A stretch of 64,000 nucleotides of DNA from positions 1 through 64,000 of the forward strand of contig JADJXL010000022.1 in assembly GCA_016715885.1 (NCBI GenBank), given 5' to 3'. The notes under the pieces were generated by a model. The model saw nothing but the letters and a program-made list of their open reading frames with translations. It was not told the origin of the DNA and searched no databases. Shown piece by piece: positions 19,274-28,182 of the stretch. Made by a program: the position numbers and the translations under genes. Positions within the stretch are counted from its first letter, which is position 1; the number at the start of each line of letters is the position of its first letter. Origin of the DNA: Polyangiaceae bacterium. GTDB lineage: Bacteria > Myxococcota_A > Polyangia > Polyangiales > Polyangiaceae.

Positions 19274-20950
19274 ATGCGCTTGATTGTTTCTCCCACGTTG
19301 CTTGCCATTTCTTGCGTCGCACTGTTCACCGCGGGCTGTAGTCCGACGGTCGATTCGTCTCCCTTGGCAACGGGCGGCGCTGGGGGCGAAGGTGGAGCTG
19401 GCGGCGCAGGAGGGGAGGCCGGCCAAGGTGGCGGCGGCGGCCCTTCGTGCATTCCCGAAGCCGAACAATGTGACGGGATGGACAACGATTGCGACGAGCA
19501 AGTCGACGAGGACTGTCCGTGCATCGATGGTCAAACGCAAGACTGTTATTCGGGGCCGATGAACACGAGCGGCGTGGGCGCTTGCATCGGTGGGCAGCAG
19601 ACATGTAACCTTGCCGGCGAATGGGGACCGTGCATGGGCGAAGTGCTTCCCGGCACCGAAACGTGCAACAACGTGGATGACGATTGCAATGGTCTCGTCG
19701 ACGACATGGGGACGACGTCGTGCGGCGTGGGTGCTTGCGGCGCAACGGTATTGGTGTGCGAAAACGGGCAGATGAATAGCTGCGTCCCGGGCAATCCGTC
19801 TCCCGAGCTATGCGATGGGCTCGACAACGATTGCGATCAGCTCGTGGATGAAACGTATCCCGGCAAAGGAAGCGCGTGCGATACCGGCGTTCCCGGCGCA
19901 TGCGCGGCAGGGAAAACCGATTGCCTCATGGGCGCACCCATGTGCGTGCAAGACGTCATGCCGACGACGGAGATCTGCAATGGCGTCGATGACGATTGCA
20001 ATGGCATGGCGGACGACAACATCGCGGGCACGGGCACGGCTTGCGGGACCGGGCTTGCGGGTGTGTGTTCGCAAGGTACCTATTCGTGCAAGTTCAACGT
20101 CATCGATTGTCATCCGGACATTCCCGCATCGCCCGAAATGTGCAATGGTCTCGACGACGATTGCGACGGCGTGACGGACGAAGACGATCCTCAAGGTGGC
20201 GCCGTGTGCATGACGGGCATGCCCGGCATTTGCGCGACGGGCATCGAGCATTGCAATGGCGGCGCGATCGCGTGCGTGCCCGATTCGCTCGGGAATCCCG
20301 AGCTATGCAACGGCCTCGACGACAACTGCGATGGCATGGTCGATGAAAACAACCCGGGCGGCAACGCCGCGTGCGGATGCGGCGGCACGACGCAATGCCA
20401 AAGTGGAGCGCTCAATTGCATCGGCGGCCCGACGACGTACTTCATCGAAGACTTCGCGGACAACGAAGCCGGCTGGACGCTCGATACGGAATGGCAGATC
20501 GCGCCCGCCGTGTCGGGCTGCAGCGGTTACGATCCCGGTACGGATACGACGCCGACATCGGACAATGGCATCGCTGGCGTTGCCATCGGTGCATGCGCAG
20601 CGACGTCGAGCACGCACCCATACTATTACCTGACGAGCCCCGTCATCAATACGGCAAATGCGCCTGCAGTATTCCTGCAATTCCGACGGTGGCTCACGAG
20701 CGACTATACGCCGTACATGAAGAACGTGATCGAAGTGTACAACGGCTCGAGCTGGGTGGTCGTTTGGGAAACGTTCGGCTCACCTGGAGTGACCGACACG
20801 TCCTGGCAAACGCCGGTGTACGACATTACGGCGCACAAAAATGCAAATATGCGAGTTCGCTGGGGATTCAATGTCGGATCGACCGGCGCATTCTCTCGCG
20901 GCCAATGGAACATCGACGACGTGCTCGTTGCGTCCGCCGCGTGCCCCTGA
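19274..20950 (+). CDS. Lipoprotein with six MopE-type Asp/Cys repeats
   Basis: 558 residues from ATG 19274 with GGAGG upstream. The signal peptide ends in LFTAGC (Cys22) and a Gly-rich linker follows. Six copies of the MopE putative metal-binding motif follow (consensus C-GLDDDCDGLVDE; for example CDGMDNDCDEQVDE and CNGLDDNCDGMVDE), separated by Cys-rich spacers with GVGAC or GVPGAC elements. The last ~170 residues form a separate beta-rich domain (YFIEDFADNEAGWTLDTEW... YYLTSPVIN... WNIDDVLV), resembling MAM/jelly-roll surface domains. MopE of Methylococcus binds copper; the motif in myxobacteria is much expanded and metal binding is unproven. It is the first gene of a four-gene exported-protein group. 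Confidence 0.82.
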   Translation: MRLIVSPTLLAISCVALFTAGCSPTVDSSPLATGGAGGEGGAGGAGGEAGQGGGGGPSCIPEAEQCDGMDNDCDEQVDEDCPCIDGQTQDCYSGPMNTSGVGACIGGQQTCNLAGEWGPCMGEVLPGTETCNNVDDDCNGLVDDMGTTSCGVGACGATVLVCENGQMNSCVPGNPSPELCDGLDNDCDQLVDETYPGKGSACDTGVPGACAAGKTDCLMGAPMCVQDVMPTTEICNGVDDDCNGMADDNIAGTGTACGTGLAGVCSQGTYSCKFNVIDCHPDIPASPEMCNGLDDDCDGVTDEDDPQGGAVCMTGMPGICATGIEHCNGGAIACVPDSLGNPELCNGLDDNCDGMVDENNPGGNAACGCGGTTQCQSGALNCIGGPTTYFIEDFADNEAGWTLDTEWQIAPAVSGCSGYDPGTDTTPTSDNGIAGVAIGACAATSSTHPYYYLTSPVINTANAPAVFLQFRRWLTSDYTPYMKNVIEVYNGSSWVVVWETFGSPGVTDTSWQTPVYDITAHKNANMRVRWGFNVGSTGAFSRGQWNIDDVLVASAACP

Positions 20951-20963
20951 TTCGCGACGTGCC

Positions 20964-21875
20964 ATGTTGAAGCATCTCGCTCCGTGCGTGGTCGCCATCG
21001 TATCGCTATCGGCGATACCAGCGGCTGCGCACGAGGGCGTGAGCGCCGAAATCGTGGCGCTCGATATCAAAATCCAAAAGCACCCCAAAGATGCGTCGCT
21101 CTACATCGAGCGCGCCGCGCTGTACCGTCGCGAGGGCAAGTTCGTCGTGGCGCTCGACGACCTCGCGGCTGCGCATAAACTCGATCCGACGCGACGTGAA
21201 ATCGCTCTCGAACGAGGGCTCACGCTCGCCGCAAAAGGCGATTCGAAAGAAGCCGAGGCGGCCCTGGGTGTTTATCTCGCGTCGGGTCCACCATCGGTCA
21301 AAGCGCTCGAAGCGCGCGGGAAAATCCGCGAAAAGGCAAAACGATTCGCCGAAGCTCGGTCGGACTATGCGGCTGCAGTCGTCCTGAAACCCGATCCTGA
21401 ATTGTTTTTGGCTCGCGGCCGCATGGATGAAGCGCTCGGGCATTGGGACGCTGCGGTTCGAGGCTATGAAGAGGGATTGCGGGTGTTGTCGGGTGCCATC
21501 GTCCTTCGATTGGCGCTCGTCCGAGCCGAAGGCAAACGAGGCCATTACGATCGAGCCATCGCGCTCATCGACGAAGTTTTACCGGCGCTTCCTGTCAAGA
21601 CCGAATGGCTGCTCCTCCGAGCGCAGCAGCATGCGGCGGCGGGCCGTGCCGAACATGCCCGCAAAGATCGGGAAGAAGCATTGCGCGAAGTGGACGCGCG
21701 CCTGTCTCGCCGCCCTACGGATCTCGCTCGAATATCGCGCGCCAAAGCGCTCCTTGCGCTGGGGCGCAAACAAGAAGCCATCACCGAGCTGCAAGGCGTG
21801 ATGGCTCGGTCGCCCAAACTCGAAGAAGCTCGCACGTTGCTCGATGAAATCAACAAAATAACGAATCGAAAGTGA
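20964..21875 (+). CDS. Exported TPR-repeat protein
   Basis: 303 residues from ATG 20964. A signal peptide (LAPCVVAIVSLSAIPAAAH) is followed by about seven TPR-like helical pairs, for example DASLYIERAALYRREGKFVV, AEAALGVYLASG and HYDRAIALIDEVLPALP. The helical repeats suggest a periplasmic protein-binding scaffold. It starts 13 bases after the MopE-repeat gene and ends 7 bases before the phosphatase gene, so it is probably co-transcribed with both. No catalytic motif was seen. Confidence 0.82.
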   Translation: MLKHLAPCVVAIVSLSAIPAAAHEGVSAEIVALDIKIQKHPKDASLYIERAALYRREGKFVVALDDLAAAHKLDPTRREIALERGLTLAAKGDSKEAEAALGVYLASGPPSVKALEARGKIREKAKRFAEARSDYAAAVVLKPDPELFLARGRMDEALGHWDAAVRGYEEGLRVLSGAIVLRLALVRAEGKRGHYDRAIALIDEVLPALPVKTEWLLLRAQQHAAAGRAEHARKDREEALREVDARLSRRPTDLARISRAKALLALGRKQEAITELQGVMARSPKLEEARTLLDEINKITNRK

Positions 21876-21882
21876 ACCGGAC

Positions 21883-24195
21883 ATGAAACGACGGTCGAGT
21901 CTTTGGGGTTTTGCTGCCGCCTTGTTGGCCATCACATCGCTGTCGAGCGAGACGCGCGCCGAAGTGCTCGAGAGAGCGCCTTATCTCCAGTCGACGACGC
22001 ACGATTCGACCACCATCGTGTGGACGTCGGACGTCGGGGCGGCGAGCGAAGTTCGTTATGGCGCGAGCCCGGACAATTTGAGTCAAGTGGCAGCGGCCGC
22101 CGCTTCGGTGACGCAGCACGAAATCAAAATCTCGAACCTCAATCCCAATACCAGGTATTATTACTCGGTCGGTTCGCCCGGGAACGTGCTCGCTGGAGGC
22201 GATGCCGATCATTATTTCGAGACGAACCCGACCGTGGGAGCTCGAAAGAAGTTCCGCACGTGGATCGTCGGTGATTCCGGCAATGGTTCATCGCGGCAGA
22301 GGGCCGTACGTGACGCGATGTTTTCGTTCGTCGGAGCATATCGCCCGCATTTGTATTTGCACATGGGCGACATCGCCTACGATACGGGCACGACCAGCGA
22401 GTTCACGAATAACTTTTTCGGTATTTATCCGACGGTGCTGCGCAATACGACGTGCTGGCCGACGCTCGGCAATCACGAGGGGACGAATTCGGATTCTGGA
22501 ACGCAGACGGGGCCATATTATACGGCCTACGTGCTCCCGAAAGCGGGTGAAGCTGGAGGGCTCCCGTCGGGCACGGAAGCCTATTATTCATTCGATTATG
22601 CCAACGTGCACTTCATCGTGCTCGATTCGCATGATTCGCCGCGTACGCCCGCGGGGGCCATGCTGACGTGGATGCAAGCGGATCTCGCGGCGACCAATCA
22701 GGAATGGATCATTGCATTTTGGCATCATCCTCCCTACACGAAGGGATCGCACGACTCGGACACCGAAGGGCGATTGATCGACATGCGGGAATACGCATTG
22801 CCCATTCTCGAAGCGGGTGGCGTGGACCTCGTGCTCGCTGGGCATTCGCATATTTACGAGCGTTCGTACTTGATCGACGGGGCGTACGACACGCCGACGA
22901 TGGCGCCGGGGCATATCGTCGATTCGGGCGATGGCAAACCGCTCGGAAATGGGCCTTATGTGAAATCGGCTGGAAATGTGGCACATCAGGGCACGGTCTA
23001 TGTCGTCGCGGGGCATGGTGGAGCGTCGGTGTCGGGGTCGGCGGACCATCCGGTGATGTATTTCAGCGAAGTGGATCATGGCTCGTGTATTTTGGACATT
23101 CAGGAAAACCGTTTGTCGCTCGTGAACATTCGTTGGGACGGCGCGCTGACGGATAGGTTTGCCTTGGTTAAAGGTACGGGCATCGTCATTGCAGCGCCCG
23201 ATGGCGGCGAGACGTTGCAAAAAGGCACGACATACGACATTCAATGGGCGACCGTGGGGAGCATCCCCAACGTCAAGATCGAATACTCGATCGATGACGG
23301 AAAGACCTATTCGACGATCGTTGCATCGACGCCCAACACGGGCACACATGCGTGGACCGTGCCGGCCGTCGATACGGCAAAGGCGCTCGTGCGGGTATCG
23401 AACGCAGCCAACGAAGCCGTGTTCGATGAAAGCAATGCTGGATTCACGATGGCCGCTAGTGCTCCTGTCGAAGTCATCACGCTTGGCAGCGAATGGAAAT
23501 ACCATGACGACGGCACCGATCAGGGCTCGGCTTGGCTCGATGTTGCATTCGACGATGCTGCATGGAAATCGGGCAAGGGCCAATTCGGCTATGGTGAAGG
23601 TGACGAAGCGACGACGCTCATCGACGAATCGCCCAATCATCCATCTGCGTATTTTCGCAAAAAAATCGTGGTGAATGGGGACGTCACGAAAGCCGACTTG
23701 ACCGTGCTGCATGACGACGGCGTCGTCGTCTGGGTCAATGGCGTGCAAGTATTCTCCGAATATGTTGGAGATACGTCGTACGGTGCATTTGCGAGCGGTC
23801 AAAGCCAGGACAACGAAGTGGACAACGCGTCCATTTCGCTTGCGCCGAATCCCTTCGTGATGGGGGAAAACGTCATTGCTGCCATGGTGAAACAAATCAG
23901 CCAATCGTCGAGCGACCTGTCGTTCGATTTATCGCTCACGCTCACGACCGCGGTGCCCAATGCATCGAGTGGCTCGGGTGCTTCCGGTGGTGCTGGGGGC
24001 AATCCCGGCACGGGTGGAGCCGGTGTTGGAGGCAATGGCCAGGGCGGCGCGAATGCCGGTGGCAATGGTCCGTCTGGAGAAACGGGCACGTGTGGGTGTC
24101 GAATCGTGGGAGAAAGTGGATCGGCTGCGGTATGGTCTGCCCTTGGCTTTCTGTGTGTTGCGTGGTTGCGCCGCAGGCGAAATGCGGCTATCTGA
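21883..24195 (+). CDS. Purple-acid-phosphatase-like metallophosphoesterase with MYXO-CTERM-like tail
   Basis: 770 residues. After the signal peptide there is a fibronectin-like N-domain (residues 30-110), then a two-metal phosphoesterase core with the motifs GDSG (Asp131), GDIAYD, GNHE, HHPPY and GHSHIYER in the family order. A further beta domain near 430-520 (WATVGSIPNVKIEYSIDDGK) and a ~130-residue C-terminal domain (WKYHDDGTDQGSAWLDVAFD... FDLSLTLTT) follow. The end has a Gly-rich linker, CGC, a hydrophobic segment (AAVWSALGFLCVAWL) and RRRR, the layout of MYXO-CTERM sorting tails. It should be exported and anchored or processed at the surface. The substrate is unknown. Confidence 0.88.
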   Translation: MKRRSSLWGFAAALLAITSLSSETRAEVLERAPYLQSTTHDSTTIVWTSDVGAASEVRYGASPDNLSQVAAAAASVTQHEIKISNLNPNTRYYYSVGSPGNVLAGGDADHYFETNPTVGARKKFRTWIVGDSGNGSSRQRAVRDAMFSFVGAYRPHLYLHMGDIAYDTGTTSEFTNNFFGIYPTVLRNTTCWPTLGNHEGTNSDSGTQTGPYYTAYVLPKAGEAGGLPSGTEAYYSFDYANVHFIVLDSHDSPRTPAGAMLTWMQADLAATNQEWIIAFWHHPPYTKGSHDSDTEGRLIDMREYALPILEAGGVDLVLAGHSHIYERSYLIDGAYDTPTMAPGHIVDSGDGKPLGNGPYVKSAGNVAHQGTVYVVAGHGGASVSGSADHPVMYFSEVDHGSCILDIQENRLSLVNIRWDGALTDRFALVKGTGIVIAAPDGGETLQKGTTYDIQWATVGSIPNVKIEYSIDDGKTYSTIVASTPNTGTHAWTVPAVDTAKALVRVSNAANEAVFDESNAGFTMAASAPVEVITLGSEWKYHDDGTDQGSAWLDVAFDDAAWKSGKGQFGYGEGDEATTLIDESPNHPSAYFRKKIVVNGDVTKADLTVLHDDGVVVWVNGVQVFSEYVGDTSYGAFASGQSQDNEVDNASISLAPNPFVMGENVIAAMVKQISQSSSDLSFDLSLTLTTAVPNASSGSGASGGAGGNPGTGGAGVGGNGQGGANAGGNGPSGETGTCGCRIVGESGSAAVWSALGFLCVAWLRRRRNAAI

Positions 24196-24218
24196 TGATG
24201 CAGCAAGGAACTTGAATC

Positions 24219-27074
24219 ATGCGCATAACTACGTTCGCTTCCATCGCAGCCACGTTCGCCATTCTTCCCATTGCTTGTTCGGATGATCCAAACCCCATCG
24301 CCGCGACTTCGGCCGGATCCACATCCAGCGGGATGGGCGGCACTGGAGGTATGGGCGGCTCGGGAGAAGCTTCGAGCTCGAGCTCGAGCGGCATAACGAC
24401 GTCGTGTGCGGATGATCTTCTTCCGCTCTTGAATCCGCGTTCGTTCACATTGGGAGAGACGTTTTATCTGCCGCGTATCAAGAGCCATCCGGGGTGTTCC
24501 CCCGTCATCGAATGGAAGTCGGCGTCAGCGCCATTTGGAAGCAAAAACGTTCCATGGATGCGCGGTGCCCCCGAACCTCGATTCACCCCGGACCTTCCCG
24601 GTGATTACCTGCTCACGCTCAACGACCCGGCCAATACGGGTGTCGTGCTTCGCGTCGTTGCTCGGACGCCTGCCGAACGGTTTCGCAATCATCACTTGAC
24701 GCCGCTTTATGGCGCGGCTGCGGTCGATGGGGAATTGTGGATTGCCAATGGCGCGTCGTACACCGTGACGACGTTGACTGCTGGCGCGAATGGCACGTGG
24801 AAAAAGCAAGACGAAATTCCCGTGGGCAGTTGGCCCGCCGCCATTGCCCATCATCCGCAAAGCAATTACGTGGTCGTCGCACATCGCGGCAGCGATACCG
24901 TTGGATTCATCGACCGCACGCGAAAAGTGCTCGAAGATGCATTGTGGGTCGGTGACGAGCCGGTGGGTCTTTCCATGTCGAAGGATGGCAAATTGCTTTA
25001 CGTGTCGCTCGCGACGATGCGTCAAGTGGCCGTGGTCGATGTGGAAAAACGCGAAGTGTCGGCGCGGATCGACGTTGGGTTCGATCCGCGAGCGGTCGTG
25101 CTTTCCCCAGACGGCAGTCGGCTTTATGTCGCGTCGTATCGTTCGGGGAACAAAATCAAGGATACGCGCGGCACGTACGGGCCGAACGACGATCAAGACG
25201 TTTGGATCATCGATACGCAGACGAACAAAGTAACGGAGACGATCACGGGCATTTCGGCGGACCTGCGCGCGATGGCCATATCCGACGACGGCGCCGAGCT
25301 CTACATTGCAGCGACCGACGGGGATCCGGAGCCTTCGCAAGCGGACCCCATGGCCGTGCCGTTCGTGCACGAAGTGGTCGTCGTGGGGGCTGACCCGGGC
25401 AAACCCGGATATGCGACGGTGCTGCGTCGAGCGGATCTGACGCGTCAAATGGGATCCGGCGGGCCGGTCGTCAATCCTTCGGGCGTGCTCGCCGTGGGGG
25501 ATACTTTGTGGGTGTCATCGGAATCGTCGGACATCGTGGTCGCGCTCGATCGTGCGACGCTTGCAGAAAAGGCGCGCACGGTCGTGGGGCAGGGTGCTCG
25601 CGCGCTCGTGGCCGTGGGCGATCGCATTGCGGTGCATTCCTACCAAAGTCACGACGTGACCATTCTCGATGCGGCGGGTGCGGTCGTTCAACAATTGCCC
25701 GTCGCCGAGGATCCTCGTCCCGCCGAAGTGGCGCTCGGCGAACGCGTGTTCACGCGGCCGGGCAATGGATTTGCGGCCAATCATTCTTGTTCGAGCTGCC
25801 ATATCGAAACGCAGAACAACGGAATGGTTTGGCGTTTTGGTCCGCAGATTTGGCACAATGCGCGTCCATTGCAGTTGCTCGATGCGACGACGCCACTCGA
25901 ATGGGGCGCGTACGTGTCGAGCACCGACAATTTTGGTTATCAGGGGCCAAGCTCCATCGTCGCACGTCCAGCGACGCCGGAAGAAGCATTGGGCCTGAAG
26001 GCTTTCTTGGGCTCGCTTCTTGGAGCGCCGCGTGAAACGGGCCGCACGCGCCTCGATGGGAGCCTCACGGAAGCCGGCCTGCGCGGAGAAGAATTGTTCA
26101 ATGGGAAAGCGGGCTGCTACGCATGCCATCTGACGCCGCTTTACACGACACGCGAATTCATTCCGGAAGGCAAATCGGGGGAACCTGCGGACGTGCCTTC
26201 GCTTCTTGGCGCATATCGGCACGGCATTTACTTCGTAAAGGGTCAAGCTCGGTCGCTCGAAGCCGCAGCCGATGTTGCCCTGGACTACGTGAAAGTGGTG
26301 CTCACGCCCGAAGAAAAGGCGGACTTGGTGCAATTCCTTTACGAGCTCTCGCCGAAGGGTGCGCATCCATTGGGGATTTGGCCGGACATCGACAGCGCCG
26401 AGGGCGTGTATCCGAACGTTCGCCCGAGCGTCGCGTTTGCGGATCCCATCGATGATTCGGTGCCCGGAAAAACCGCCGCGCAAGTTGCGGCAGACTATGT
26501 CGTCCTCGAAACCGCGTCGGGTGATAAGGTCGCGGGATCCGTGGAGGTCGATGGAGGTCGGGTCGAATTCATCCCCGCCGCGCCGCTCTCTGCTGGGCAG
26601 TTTTACCGATTCCGAGCTCTTCCGGGATTGCCATTTCAATCGGGCGGCGCATTGTCAGCCGAACGCAAGTCGGAATTCCAGGTTGCGCAGCCGGCGATTG
26701 CTGCATGGCCGAAGAACATGAAGATGACGGTGACCGTGCCTGGCCCCGGCGGTATGCTCACGCCGCTCGATTACATGCTCGAAGCCGTCGATACACCACA
26801 CCCCGGAGGCATGACGCTCATCATAAAACCTGTTCTCTTCGGCAGCCAGCAGCGTCAACAGGTATGGGCGCGCGTCGATGGCAGCAATTTCCTCATGCAG
26901 AGCTTTGCATTGCCCATCAGCCCGTCCGGCGTAGGGGACGCAGCATTGGTGATGGGAACCGTGAAAACGGTCGACCAGGCGACGCAAACCATTTCGCTCG
27001 TCGAAGGGACGCTGCGAATTGGAGGACCGGGAATCAACATTCCCGGCGTCGTGTTCAAGATCGTCCCCATGTGA
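24219..27074 (+). CDS. Beta-propeller lipoprotein with two cytochrome c heme sites
   Basis: 951 residues. The lipobox is ILPIAC (Cys20), followed by a Gly/Ser linker. Residues ~150-500 contain YVTN-type beta-propeller units (VGDEPVGLSMSKDGKLLYVS; VGFDPRAVVLSPDGSRLYVA). A MauG/diheme-peroxidase-like region has two heme sites, CSSCH (524-528) and CYACH (633-637). The C-terminal ~230 residues form an Ig-like part and a beta domain. Propeller plus MauG-like fusions occur in outer-membrane redox lipoproteins. It is the last gene of the group, 23 bases after the phosphatase gene. Its donor, acceptor and substrate cannot be read from the sequence. Confidence 0.82.
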   Translation: MRITTFASIAATFAILPIACSDDPNPIAATSAGSTSSGMGGTGGMGGSGEASSSSSSGITTSCADDLLPLLNPRSFTLGETFYLPRIKSHPGCSPVIEWKSASAPFGSKNVPWMRGAPEPRFTPDLPGDYLLTLNDPANTGVVLRVVARTPAERFRNHHLTPLYGAAAVDGELWIANGASYTVTTLTAGANGTWKKQDEIPVGSWPAAIAHHPQSNYVVVAHRGSDTVGFIDRTRKVLEDALWVGDEPVGLSMSKDGKLLYVSLATMRQVAVVDVEKREVSARIDVGFDPRAVVLSPDGSRLYVASYRSGNKIKDTRGTYGPNDDQDVWIIDTQTNKVTETITGISADLRAMAISDDGAELYIAATDGDPEPSQADPMAVPFVHEVVVVGADPGKPGYATVLRRADLTRQMGSGGPVVNPSGVLAVGDTLWVSSESSDIVVALDRATLAEKARTVVGQGARALVAVGDRIAVHSYQSHDVTILDAAGAVVQQLPVAEDPRPAEVALGERVFTRPGNGFAANHSCSSCHIETQNNGMVWRFGPQIWHNARPLQLLDATTPLEWGAYVSSTDNFGYQGPSSIVARPATPEEALGLKAFLGSLLGAPRETGRTRLDGSLTEAGLRGEELFNGKAGCYACHLTPLYTTREFIPEGKSGEPADVPSLLGAYRHGIYFVKGQARSLEAAADVALDYVKVVLTPEEKADLVQFLYELSPKGAHPLGIWPDIDSAEGVYPNVRPSVAFADPIDDSVPGKTAAQVAADYVVLETASGDKVAGSVEVDGGRVEFIPAAPLSAGQFYRFRALPGLPFQSGGALSAERKSEFQVAQPAIAAWPKNMKMTVTVPGPGGMLTPLDYMLEAVDTPHPGGMTLIIKPVLFGSQQRQQVWARVDGSNFLMQSFALPISPSGVGDAALVMGTVKTVDQATQTISLVEGTLRIGGPGINIPGVVFKIVPM

Positions 27075-27146
27075 GACAAACCCCCTGGACAAACCCTAAG
27101 GCAAACTCGATCGTTCGGTTCCGAACATTTGGCGTGCAAACAATTC

Positions 27147-27176
27147 TTGACACGCTGGACTCCGTGGGTGTTAAGT
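27147..27176 (+). promoter_or_regulatory. Possible promoter of egtD-egtB
   Basis: TTGACA at 27147-27152 and TTAAGT at 27171-27176 with an 18-base gap. The -10 is a weak match. If it is used, the transcript would begin only a few bases before ATG 27187, which lacks an evident ribosome site, so the message could be nearly leaderless. Confidence 0.35.
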
Positions 27177-27186
27177 TCGCCGAGTC

Positions 27187-28182
27187 ATGGACGGAACGAC
27201 CACGGATGGGCTGACGTTTGTCGACGTTTTACGGGTTTCTACGGATGACGGACCGGACGAACGGGCGGTTCTGCGCGAATCGCTGCTGCGGCCGCTCCCT
27301 GAAGTGCCGCCGCTCTATTTTTACGACGACGTTGGTAGTGCGCTGTTCGAGCGAATCACCGAGCTTGACGCGTACTACCAAACGCGCACGGAAATATCCA
27401 TTCTCGAGAAGTTTGGCGCGGCCATCATGCAGGTTGCGTCGCCGCGTCACATCATCGAGCTTGGCAGCGGAGCTGGGCGGAAAATTCGATTGTTGCTCGA
27501 TGCGTGGGCCACGCGCGATGCCGAGCGGACGTGCACGATGCTCGACATCAACGAATTGTTTTTGCGGCAATCGATAACGCGGCTCGGGGCGGACTATCCG
27601 AACATCCGTTTTCGCGGCATCGTGGGCGATTTCGTGCAGGGTTTGGCCGATTTGGGTCCACCCGGCGGGCGGCTCGTGGTGTTTTTCGCCGGGACGATTG
27701 GCAACCTCGATCCGAACGAGCGGCGGCGGTTTTTGCGCGAGCTTTCCCGGGGAATGGATTCGACGGACACGTTTCTCGTGGGCATCGATTTGGTCAAAGA
27801 CAAGGCGCGGCTCGAGGCTGCGTATGACGATCCCGAAGGGGTGACGGCGGCGTTCAACATCAACATGCTCGAGGTACTCAATCGTCGATTTGCGGGAAAC
27901 TTCGACGTTGGGGCGTTTCGGCACCGAGCGTGTTACGACGCTGAAAATGCGTGGATCGAAATGCGTCTCGTGGCCACGCGTCCGAGCCGAGTTCGCCTGG
28001 AAAAATTGGATCTCGATTTGGATCTGTCCGAAGGTGCGGAAATCCGTACGGAAATCAGTTGCAAGTTCACGCGCCAGTCGCTCGAATCGAGCGCCCGCGA
28101 TGCGGGTTTGTCCGTCGTCGGTTGGTATTCGGATCCCGAATTGCTTTTTGCCGTGGCACTTTTGCGGAGAACCGACGCATGA
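27187..28182 (+). CDS. egtD: L-histidine N-alpha-methyltransferase
   Basis: 331 residues, normal length for EgtD. It trimethylates histidine to hercynine with S-adenosylmethionine, the first step of ergothioneine synthesis. Family marks are YFYDDVGSALFERIT and YYQTRTEISIL in the N-terminal quarter, the SAM-binding ELGSGAGRKIRLLLDA, and FFAGTIGNLDPNERRRFL in the middle. It overlaps egtB through ATGA at its stop, so the two are translated together. No egtA, egtC or egtE lies nearby. Confidence 0.92.
   Translation: MDGTTTDGLTFVDVLRVSTDDGPDERAVLRESLLRPLPEVPPLYFYDDVGSALFERITELDAYYQTRTEISILEKFGAAIMQVASPRHIIELGSGAGRKIRLLLDAWATRDAERTCTMLDINELFLRQSITRLGADYPNIRFRGIVGDFVQGLADLGPPGGRLVVFFAGTIGNLDPNERRRFLRELSRGMDSTDTFLVGIDLVKDKARLEAAYDDPEGVTAAFNINMLEVLNRRFAGNFDVGAFRHRACYDAENAWIEMRLVATRPSRVRLEKLDLDLDLSEGAEIRTEISCKFTRQSLESSARDAGLSVVGWYSDPELLFAVALLRRTDA

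Noticed and set aside
22588..23904. 438-codon open frame opposite the phosphatase gene
   Set aside because: No motif; mirror of a well-supported gene.
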